Positions 43,039 to 49,580 of a stretch of DNA of 49,580 bases are shown here, one piece after another; the stretch's first letter is position 1, and each line of letters begins with the position of its first letter. Made by a program: the position numbers and the translations under genes. Location: NCBI GenBank assembly GCA_034437755.1, contig DAOTTV010000007.1, forward strand, positions 1 to 49,580, read 5' to 3'. A model generated the notes under the pieces. The model worked only from the letters and a program-made list of their open reading frames with translations. It was not told the origin of the DNA and made no database searches. This DNA is from JAUZRW01 sp034437755. Its GTDB lineage: Bacteria; Chloroflexota; Anaerolineae; Aggregatilineales; Phototrophicaceae.

Positions 43039-43569
43039 ATGATAGAACTATCGATTGTGGTGTGGGTGTTGGCGGGCTTCTTCGCCTATGTGGGCTGGGA
43101 GCGCGGCTTCATGAAAGAGGTGATCTCGCTATCGGGTATCACGCTGGCGCTCTTCGGCTTATATGAGTTCGACACGCTGATTCGCGTCACACTCTTTGAT
43201 GATTTGAATACAGCGGCGGTCTATTACATTCAGGCGACTTTGTTCGGTCTGGTGGTCTTCTTCGCCTATCAAACGCGCGAGCTTGACGACGGACGATCGA
43301 GCCGCCGCGCTGACCGCGACGAAGCGCAGACCAAGGCATTAGGCGGCATTGTCGGCTTCATCAACGGCTATATGGTCGGCGGCACGCTGTGGTATTTGCT
43401 CGATATCGCCAATTATCCGCTTAGCCCGCGGGTAGCCGCGCCTGCGCCCGGGTCACCGAGTGCCGAGATGGTCTCGAACTTGCCGTTGTACGTGCTGGGC
43501 GCGGGTGAGGGCAATCTACTCGCCTTGATGGTGGTGTTGCTGTTCATCGTCGTCCTCGTGATTATCTAA
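43039..43569 (+). CDS. CvpA-like membrane protein A (paralogue of the next gene)
   Basis: Exactly 176 residues, four likely membrane segments: about 4-22, 30-45, 62-78, 100-122 and a last one near 155-176. GWERGFMKEVISLSGI recalls CvpA-type proteins. GFINGYMVGGTLWYLLDI is shared nearly word for word with the next gene. It begins 4 bases after murG. Its position suggests a role in envelope synthesis or division, but function is unknown. Confidence 0.75.
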   Translation: MIELSIVVWVLAGFFAYVGWERGFMKEVISLSGITLALFGLYEFDTLIRVTLFDDLNTAAVYYIQATLFGLVVFFAYQTRELDDGRSSRRADRDEAQTKALGGIVGFINGYMVGGTLWYLLDIANYPLSPRVAAPAPGSPSAEMVSNLPLYVLGAGEGNLLALMVVLLFIVVLVII

Positions 43570-43585
43570 AGGAGCAAGCCGACTT

Positions 43586-44116
43586 ATGATGCAACTCTCG
43601 ACATTCATGTGGTTTATGGGCATCTTCCTCGCTGTGATTGGCTTCTTGCGTGGCTGGCGGCCCGAACTGATCATCAGTTCGGGCATCGTGCTGACGATGT
43701 TCGCGCTCTTTCAGTTCGATGGCTTCTTACGCAGTACCATCTTTCTGACGCTCCCGCGTGGGCAGGTGTTCTTCGTGCAGGCGGCGATCTTCATCACGGT
43801 TGTTCTCTTTCTCTATCAAGCCGATGAACTGGGCGGTGCGGAAGACCGCGACGAGGACGATTACCAATCGGGCGCACTGGGGGCGATCGTCGGCTTCATC
43901 AACGGCTATCTGATCGGCGGCACGCTGTGGTACTTCCTGGACATCAACGAATATCCGTGGGATCAGTTCGTGATCGCCCCGGGACCGAACTCACCTAGTT
44001 CAGAAGCCCTGAATCTGATTCCGCTGGTGATTCTGGGCGGCGGCGCGAGTGGCACCGGCGATCTGCTGGCGATTGTCGTGCTGGCTCTGCTCTTCATCGT
44101 ATTCATAACATTGTGA
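43586..44116 (+). CDS. CvpA-like membrane protein B (paralogue of the previous gene)
   Basis: Exactly 176 residues, with the same segment layout as the preceding gene: GAIVGFINGYLIGGTLWYFLDINEYP against GGIVGFINGYMVGGTLWYLLDIANYP. An acidic insert (GGAEDRDEDD) replaces the basic one (SSRRADRDE). AAAGGAG lies 11 bases upstream. Its stop is contained in GTGA, the murC start. Confidence 0.75.
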   Translation: MMQLSTFMWFMGIFLAVIGFLRGWRPELIISSGIVLTMFALFQFDGFLRSTIFLTLPRGQVFFVQAAIFITVVLFLYQADELGGAEDRDEDDYQSGALGAIVGFINGYLIGGTLWYFLDINEYPWDQFVIAPGPNSPSSEALNLIPLVILGGGASGTGDLLAIVVLALLFIVFITL

Positions 44117-45513
44117 GCGCAGTCATGGTCACGTTATCTCCTGAGCAGCATATTCATCTGATCGGTATCGGCGGCGCGGGCATGTCAGCGATTGCGCGTG
44201 TCCTGCACTTGCAGGGCTATCGCGTCAGTGGTAGTGACTTGCACGCAAACGATGTGACCGCGCATCTGCGCGCGCTCGGCGTGACGGTGCATCACGGGCA
44301 CGCGGCACAGCACATCAGCGCCGCTGTTGATGTTGTCATCACCAGTTCGGCAATTCCGCCCGATCATGTCGAAATTGCCACCGCTAAAGCACAGGCGATC
44401 CCCGTTTACAAGCGTCATGATGTTATGGAAGCGATCATGACGGGGTATCGACGGGTGGCGGTCGCTGGCACACACGGCAAGACGACCACTACCGCGATGA
44501 TCGTCCATATTTTGACCGAAACCGGACGCGATCCCTCGTATATTGTCGGGGGCGTGCTGGCAAATACGGGCTATAACGCCGATGTCGGGCAGGGGACGCA
44601 CTTCATCATTGAAGCTGATGAATACGACAATATGTTTCACGGCTTGCGCCCGCATCTCGCTCTACTCACTAGCTTTGAGTACGATCATCCCGATTTTTTT
44701 GAAACACCGCAAGCGATGCGCGATTCCTTCGCGCAGTTCGTCGCACGCGTCCCTGCTGATGGCTTGATGGTCACCTATGCCGGCGATACCGAGGCGCTCG
44801 CTCTCGTGCGCCAGCACACACCCGCGCCGATCGTCACTTATGCGCTCGATGATCGCACGGCGGACTGGCACGCGCATGATCTGCAATATGCGGGCGATCG
44901 GCTCAAGTTCGCGTTACAGCAGGGCGATCAACGTCTGGGGATCGTCACGCTACAGGTGCCGGGCGAGCATAACGTCTTGAATGCGATGGCGGCGCTGATT
45001 ATTGCTCATCACGAGGGCGTGCCGATCGCCGAAGCAATCTTGGCATTGGCGAGCTTTAAGGGGGCGAGGCGACGCTTTGACGTGCGCGCGATCGTCGATG
45101 ACATCATCGTGATTGACGATTATGCCCATCACCCGACCGCGATTCGTACGACAATCACCGCCGCGCGGCGACGCTATCCGGCGCATACGCTGTGGACAAT
45201 CTGGCAACCGCACACCTACAGCCGCACGCGCCAGCTCTGGGATGCGTACCTGACGGCGTTCAGCACGGCGCAACATGTGTTGGTAACGGACGTGTATGCC
45301 GCGCGCGAAGCTCCTGATCCGGCGGTAGACATCGCGCACTTTGTCGAGCAACTCCAGCACGATCATGCCCAGCACGCGCCGACACATGCCGATGCTGTCG
45401 CGCACTTACGCCAGCACGTCACAGCGCCGGCGGTGATCTTAATCATGAGTGCGGGCGATGCTCCACAAATCGGAATCGATTATCTGCAACAGTTGAAGGC
45501 TGATTCGTCATAA
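44113..45513 (+). CDS. murC: UDP-N-acetylmuramate-L-alanine ligase
   Basis: MurC adds the first amino acid to UDP-MurNAc. The N-terminal GIGGAGMSAIARVL loop, the ATP loop VAGTHGKTTTTAMI, YNADVGQG, EADEYDNMF and C-terminal IDDYAHHPTAI are present. The start is GTG 44113 overlapping the previous stop (GTGA); ATG 44125 is an alternative. Length 466 is normal. Confidence 0.97.
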   Translation: MSAVMVTLSPEQHIHLIGIGGAGMSAIARVLHLQGYRVSGSDLHANDVTAHLRALGVTVHHGHAAQHISAAVDVVITSSAIPPDHVEIATAKAQAIPVYKRHDVMEAIMTGYRRVAVAGTHGKTTTTAMIVHILTETGRDPSYIVGGVLANTGYNADVGQGTHFIIEADEYDNMFHGLRPHLALLTSFEYDHPDFFETPQAMRDSFAQFVARVPADGLMVTYAGDTEALALVRQHTPAPIVTYALDDRTADWHAHDLQYAGDRLKFALQQGDQRLGIVTLQVPGEHNVLNAMAALIIAHHEGVPIAEAILALASFKGARRRFDVRAIVDDIIVIDDYAHHPTAIRTTITAARRRYPAHTLWTIWQPHTYSRTRQLWDAYLTAFSTAQHVLVTDVYAAREAPDPAVDIAHFVEQLQHDHAQHAPTHADAVAHLRQHVTAPAVILIMSAGDAPQIGIDYLQQLKADSS

Positions 45514-46424
45514 TGCGTCTGGCTACGCTCGATTTACCAAACCTCAAACGCTCGGCACCGCTGGCGAAATACACCGCCGCCCGTCTCGGCGGGTCTGCGG
45601 ATTGGCTCTACGTCACTGGACGGGATGAACCGATTGAACAACTGGTAGAGGTGGTGCAGGCGGCATGGGACGCAGGCTTGCCGGTGCGCGTGATCGGCGG
45701 GGGTGCGAATATTCTGGTCAGCGATCGCGGGGTGCGCGGGCTAGTGGTCGTCAACCGCATCACGCAGATTCAATACGGGGCGTGGCACGGTGGACGCACC
45801 GTATCCGCGACCGCCGGCACTCGTTTGTTACGTCTCGCGCGTGGTTGTGCCAAGCACGGCATCGCGGGGATGGAATGGGCGATCGGTGTGCCGGGCACGG
45901 TCGGCGGCGCGATTGTCAATAATGCGGGCGCACATGGCGCAGATATGGCGGATAGTGTCGCGGACGTTGTAGTTTACACAGCGATCGGTGGCGCACAGTT
46001 GTACACGGCGGCGGATCTCGACTATGATTATCGCTATAGTGCGCTCAAAGCGCGGTCAGATCGGCGCTTTGTCGTGCTGTTGGCGACCTTCGCCCTGCCA
46101 CCCGATGATCGGGATGCAATCCAGGCGCGTATGGCAGATTACAACGCCTATCGCAAGCGCACACAACCGCCGGGTGCGTCGCTCGGCAGTATCTTCAAGA
46201 ATCCGCCTGATGATTATGCTGGACGCTTGATTCAGGTCAGCGGACTCAAGGGGTATCAGCAGGGCGGTGTGCAGGTCTCGGATGTCCACGCCAATTTCAT
46301 CGTCAATCACACGGCGACGGCGAGCGCGTATTACGCCCTGATCGAGCATGTACGTGCGACGGTGTATCGTCAGCAGGGGGTAGAGCTAGAATTAGAGATC
46401 GAACTCGTAGGAGACTGGTCATGA
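45513..46424 (+). CDS. murB: UDP-N-acetylenolpyruvoylglucosamine reductase
   Basis: MurB reduces UDP-GlcNAc-enolpyruvate using NADPH and FAD. The FAD-binding segments YTAARLGGSADWLY, VIGGGANILVSD and GVPGTVGGAIVNNAGAHG, and the catalytic-site GSIFKNPPDD and VHANFIVN segments are present. The ATG overlaps the murC stop by one base (TAATG). The GSIFKNP Ser suits the proton donor. Confidence 0.97.
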   Translation: MRLATLDLPNLKRSAPLAKYTAARLGGSADWLYVTGRDEPIEQLVEVVQAAWDAGLPVRVIGGGANILVSDRGVRGLVVVNRITQIQYGAWHGGRTVSATAGTRLLRLARGCAKHGIAGMEWAIGVPGTVGGAIVNNAGAHGADMADSVADVVVYTAIGGAQLYTAADLDYDYRYSALKARSDRRFVVLLATFALPPDDRDAIQARMADYNAYRKRTQPPGASLGSIFKNPPDDYAGRLIQVSGLKGYQQGGVQVSDVHANFIVNHTATASAYYALIEHVRATVYRQQGVELELEIELVGDWS

Positions 46425-46627
46425 CTAAACATCCATCTGTCAAATCTGGTGGCGGGCGTAATCATCTGGTGGTGATGGTGCTGACGGCGCTCTTGGGCGC
46501 GCTGTTCACGTTCATTCAACGCCAACTCAGCGATGATCGTCAGCGCAAACGCAAACGCAACCATAACGCTCAACCGGATTCAGCCCATGATACAATAGAC
46601 GCTAGCCCGTCGATACGTGAGGATTGA
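46421..46627 (+). CDS. Small single-pass membrane protein in the dcw cluster
   Basis: 68 residues: a short Gly/Ser/Lys N-terminus, one hydrophobic helix (about 16-33, LVVMVLTALLGALFTFI), then a very basic (RQRKRKRN) and polar tail. It overlaps murB by ATGA and ends 5 bases before the ftsQ start, so translation is likely coupled. No family is recognised. Confidence 0.6.
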   Translation: MTKHPSVKSGGGRNHLVVMVLTALLGALFTFIQRQLSDDRQRKRKRNHNAQPDSAHDTIDASPSIRED

Positions 46628-46632
46628 GCAGG

Positions 46633-47454
46633 ATGGCACGGCGCAACCGACGACAACGCGGCACACAATATACCGGTATTCTACGCAGTCGCAACCGCAC
46701 GACCGCAGATGACCGCCCGCAGACTCGGCACAGTGTCGAGCGGGGTAGTAACGTGCGCTGGCGCATCGTCAGTGGCGTGATTGTGCTGTGTATGTCGGGC
46801 TTGCTGGCGCTCATCTTCCTGACGGATATTTTCTTCGTCCGCAGTATCGCCGTCAGCAACTTGCGCTATATGACGCGCGAAGAAGTGTTCTCGTATGCGG
46901 ATATTGCGAATATGCACGTGCTGTGGGTCAAGCCGGAATCTGTGCGTCAGCGTTTGCTCACCTATCCGACAGTGGCATCGGCACAGGTGCGCTTGTCCCT
47001 GCCACCAAATATGGTCAACATCACGATACAGGAGCGCGAACCGGCACTTGTCTGGGAGCAGAATAGCGTCGTGGTGTGGGGCGATATACAGGGTAACGTG
47101 ATGGCACAGCGCGAAGAACGCCCCGATTTAGTGCGGATACAGGTGAACGATCCGCTATTTGACGGGCCGCTGGGCGAGAGCCGACAACTCGATACAGATA
47201 TTGTCATCGGCGTGTTACAATTGCACGAACTCTTGCCCGATGTCGGGGTGTGGAATTATGATGCGGTCAAAGGATTGGGGTATCAAACCGAAAATGGCTG
47301 GGATGTGTGGTTTGGCGTGGGGGCGAACATGCCCGAGAAACTCAAGATTTACGATGCCATCGCATCCGATATAATCGCAAGAGGCATCCAAACGCGCGCG
47401 ATCAACATTGTCGATCCCGATGCGCCCTTCCGTAATGACTCAGGTGGTTCTTAA
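46633..47454 (+). CDS. ftsQ: Cell division protein FtsQ/DivIB
   Basis: A basic N-terminus, one membrane helix (about 52-73) and a POTRA domain starting IFFVRSIAVSNLRYMTREEV; then the FtsQ beta domain with TIQEREPALVWEQ and GDIQGNVM. FtsQ recruits the FtsL/FtsW/FtsI group. I chose ATG 46633 since GAGGA lies 9 bases upstream; TTG 46624 is a weaker alternative. Confidence 0.92.
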   Translation: MARRNRRQRGTQYTGILRSRNRTTADDRPQTRHSVERGSNVRWRIVSGVIVLCMSGLLALIFLTDIFFVRSIAVSNLRYMTREEVFSYADIANMHVLWVKPESVRQRLLTYPTVASAQVRLSLPPNMVNITIQEREPALVWEQNSVVVWGDIQGNVMAQREERPDLVRIQVNDPLFDGPLGESRQLDTDIVIGVLQLHELLPDVGVWNYDAVKGLGYQTENGWDVWFGVGANMPEKLKIYDAIASDIIARGIQTRAINIVDPDAPFRNDSGGS

Positions 47455-47464
47455 AGCGAGATTC

Positions 47465-48712
47465 ATGAACGATATTGTTGTAGGTTTAGATATAGGCACA
47501 CATAAAATTTGTACAATCGTTGGCGAAGTGCGCCCCGATGATATTTACATTCTCGGCGTGGGGATTGAACCCAGTCGTGGGATGAAGAAGGGCGTGGTCA
47601 ACGATGTGCAAACGCTGGTGAATGCGATTGCGGCATCGGCGCATAAAGCCGAGAAAACCAGTGGCTATCAGATCCGGCGGGCGTTCGTCAGCGTGGCGGG
47701 CAGTCACATTGCATCCTTGACTAGTCGCGGGATGGCACCGATTACGGGGTCACGCGGGGTGCGCGAGCATGATCTCGATCGGGCGATGAACGCGGCGCGC
47801 GCGATTGCGATCCCGCATAACCGCGAAGTCCTGCACGTTGTCCCGCGCACGTACACGCTCGACGGGCAAGAGGGCATTCGCTATCCCGTCGGCATGCACG
47901 CCTTCCGCTTAGAAGTCGATGCCCATATCATCACCGCGTCATCCACCAGTCTGGCGAATCTGGAACAGGCGACCGAGGGCGCGGGCATCTATGTCGATCG
48001 CTTCATCCTCAACCCACTCGCCGCTGGCGATGCCGCCCTCACCGAGCAGGAAAAAGAGAGCGGTGTCGCGGTGATCGACATCGGCGGTGGCACAGCCGAT
48101 ATTGCGATTTATGTTGAAGGTACGGTCTGGCATACGGCGGTGATTCCGGTCGGCGGGCATCACTTCAGCAATGATCTGACCTACCTGATGCACGTCCCGA
48201 TCGAACTAGCGGAAGACGTGAAAGTCACACATGGGCACGCCCGCCAACGGGATGTCAGCGAGTTAGAGAAATTCGTGATTGAACCCTTCGGCGATGGGAT
48301 GCCGCAAGAAGTGGCGCGCAGTGACGTAGCGATGGTGCTGGAAGCGCGCGCGGTCGAATTATTTGAACTGGTGCAAAAAGAGATTAAACGCTCCGGTTAT
48401 GATGGCTTACTGCGAGCAGGGGCTGTCATCACTGGCGGCAGTTCACAGATTCCAGGGCTGGTCGATGTCGCCAGTGATGTCTTACGCACGCCGGTGCGCG
48501 TCGGGCGACCGGAACGCATCACGGGGATGGCGGATAGCCTCAAGAATCCGGCGTATAGCACCAGCGTCGGCTTATTACGCATGGGGCTAGATTTTGACAT
48601 CGGCGCGCTTGATGAAGATTTACCCGCGAGCAACGGATCAGGCGCGGGTAGCATCGGCACGGCGCTGGGCAACTTCTTCCGACGTTTACTGCCGGATGAT
48701 CGCGACGAGTGA
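47465..48712 (+). CDS. ftsA: Cell division protein FtsA
   Basis: The actin-like ATPase that ties FtsZ to the membrane. VVGLDIGTHKICTIVGE, SVAGSHI and VIDIGGGTADIAIY (phosphate-binding) and ITGGSSQIPG are present. The C-terminal GNFFRRLLPD suits the amphipathic membrane-targeting helix. I chose ATG 47465, as the upstream open frame lacks coding features; the stop of ftsQ is 10 bases before. Confidence 0.97.
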   Translation: MNDIVVGLDIGTHKICTIVGEVRPDDIYILGVGIEPSRGMKKGVVNDVQTLVNAIAASAHKAEKTSGYQIRRAFVSVAGSHIASLTSRGMAPITGSRGVREHDLDRAMNAARAIAIPHNREVLHVVPRTYTLDGQEGIRYPVGMHAFRLEVDAHIITASSTSLANLEQATEGAGIYVDRFILNPLAAGDAALTEQEKESGVAVIDIGGGTADIAIYVEGTVWHTAVIPVGGHHFSNDLTYLMHVPIELAEDVKVTHGHARQRDVSELEKFVIEPFGDGMPQEVARSDVAMVLEARAVELFELVQKEIKRSGYDGLLRAGAVITGGSSQIPGLVDVASDVLRTPVRVGRPERITGMADSLKNPAYSTSVGLLRMGLDFDIGALDEDLPASNGSGAGSIGTALGNFFRRLLPDDRDE

Positions 48713-48986
48713 GGCATCGCATCGATCAGATACCGATGAACGTTTCCGTTTTCTAATGTCGTCTGTCCTAATCGCGCCGCTTGTCGCCTATCAATTTTTT
48801 CGTTTCCGTTTATAATACACATAAATTAATACATCACTCATGCAATCTACGGGGTAAGCCAACGATCAGATCGTTCCCCGCGTGTCTCTACAACCGGACA
48901 TGGTTGCATACGATTTTGTAATGCGTACAATGACAAGTAAAGTGTAGCCTCTTACTCAAGCTGTATATACATAAGGATACGCTCTC
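48713..48986. promoter_or_regulatory. Leader of ftsZ with promoter signals and a direct repeat
   Basis: The 11-base word CGTTTCCGTTT occurs at 48741-48751 and 48801-48811, 60 bases apart; the second copy overlaps TATAAT at 48811-48816. A second promoter, TTGCAT 48904-48909 and TACAAT 48926-48931 with a 16-base spacer, would start RNA near 48938. AT-rich throughout; no gene is seen. Confidence 0.6.
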
Positions 48987-49580
48987 ATGGAAGATTTTGA
49001 ACTGACTCCGGGTGAAAGTTTTGCACAGATTAAAGTCGTTGGTGTGGGGGGCGGTGGCAATAACGCCGTCAATCGCATGATTAACGAGGGACTCGGCGGT
49101 GTTGATTTCATCGCTGTCAACACCGACAACCAAGCCTTGATGATGTCGCAGGCGAAGACCCGCGTCCACATCGGCGAGAAATTGACTCGTGGCTTGGGTG
49201 CTGGTGGCAACCCTGAAATTGGTCGCAAAGCCGCCGAAGAAAGCCAAGAAGAACTGTACGAAGTCCTGCGCGGTGCGGATATGGTCTTCATCGCTTGCGG
49301 GATGGGTGGCGGTACTGGCACCGGTGCATCACCGATCATCGCACAGATTGCCAAGGAACTCGGCGCGCTGACAATCGGCGTGGTGACGCGCCCGTTCACG
49401 TTTGAGGGCAGTCGGCGCGGGCAATTCGCCAACGCTGGTATCGAGAATCTCAAGAGTCAGGTTGATACCCTGATCGTCATTCCTAATGATCGCTTGCTCC
49501 AAATGGCGGACAAACGCGCCACCCTGCAACAAGCCTTCTCGCTGGCAGACGACGTGTTGCGACAGGGTATTCAGGGGATT
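48987..49580 (+). CDS. ftsZ: Cell division protein FtsZ, N-terminal part (cut by window end)
   Basis: The first 198 codons are present and open to the window end. GTP-binding motifs are visible: VGVGGGGNNAVNRM, NTDNQAL, and the tubulin signature GMGGGTGTGASP, plus GVVTRPFTFEG and the NDRLL loop. FtsZ polymerises into the division ring. AAGGA lies 9 bases before ATG 48987. The gene is transcribed separately from a 274-base leader. Confidence 0.98.
   Translation, partial: MEDFELTPGESFAQIKVVGVGGGGNNAVNRMINEGLGGVDFIAVNTDNQALMMSQAKTRVHIGEKLTRGLGAGGNPEIGRKAAEESQEELYEVLRGADMVFIACGMGGGTGTGASPIIAQIAKELGALTIGVVTRPFTFEGSRRGQFANAGIENLKSQVDTLIVIPNDRLLQMADKRATLQQAFSLADDVLRQGIQGI

Noticed and set aside
1..49580. 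CRISPR arrays, phage genes, insertion sequences with transposase
   Set aside because: None is visible: no regular spacer-repeat pattern and no integrase or transposase motif in any frame I examined.

Overview
This window looks like chromosome from a member of the phylum Chloroflexota, probably Anaerolineae-like. The evidence is indirect: base composition is moderately GC-rich, surface proteins are lipoproteins with Thr-Pro-rich linkers, many singleton housekeeping genes are interleaved with Chloroflexota-type proteins of unknown function, and the division cluster has a layout expected of this phylum. No mobile transposase, phage, CRISPR array or rRNA operon is visible. There is one tRNA gene, tRNA-Val(GAC).

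Region 1 (about 1-6.2 kb) carries a bacterial homologue of the animal protein CRTAC1, a small protein that looks like a degenerate galactokinase-type domain, a Maf pyrophosphatase with an internal 8-residue duplication, a large membrane protein and an MBL-fold hydrolase. Region 2 (6.3-16.4 kb) has tRNA-Val with its own promoter and terminator, an OmpR/PhoB-type response regulator divergent from a membrane-anchored molybdopterin oxidoreductase, an EamA transporter, a lipoprotein esterase, a polyprenyl diphosphate synthase, a methyltransferase, an M23 peptidase, a Trm112-like protein, and a two-domain protein (DUF4062-like plus TIR/deoxyribosyltransferase-like) that could be a signalling or defence effector. 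Region 3 (16.5-25.3 kb) has a soluble histidine kinase, prmC, a zinc-ribbon/FHA protein, a CrtC/AttH-type lipocalin, a SixA-like phosphatase, plsY, a secreted protein and uvrC.

Region 4 (25.3-34.2 kb) begins with a SpoU-type RNA methyltransferase and the translation operon infC-rpmI-rplT. The infC promoter appears to abut the only ATG, which suggests that the real start is an AUA codon downstream. It continues with FxLYD and LysM envelope proteins, an unusual fusion of a cyclic-nucleotide-binding domain with an acetoacetate-decarboxylase-like domain, and a decayed patch holding an arginase remnant and an inverted-repeat element.

Region 5 (34.3 kb to the end) is a compact dcw (division and cell wall) cluster: mraZ-rsmH-ftsL-like-ftsI-mraY-murD-ftsW-murG-two paralogous membrane proteins-murC-murB-small membrane protein-ftsQ-ftsA-ftsZ (cut by the window end). 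Most neighbours are separated by a few bases or overlap. ftsZ has a 274-base leader with its own promoter signals. murE and murF are not in the cluster.

Scattered between genes is a family of intergenic elements built from consecutive perfect hairpins. Two copies have GTAACTACT terminal inverted repeats and near-perfect 8-bp flanking duplications, the signature of a non-autonomous (MITE-like) transposable element. The best leads for something undescribed are this element family, the infC start, the paired membrane proteins inside the dcw cluster, the TIR-like protein and the cNMP/decarboxylase fusion.
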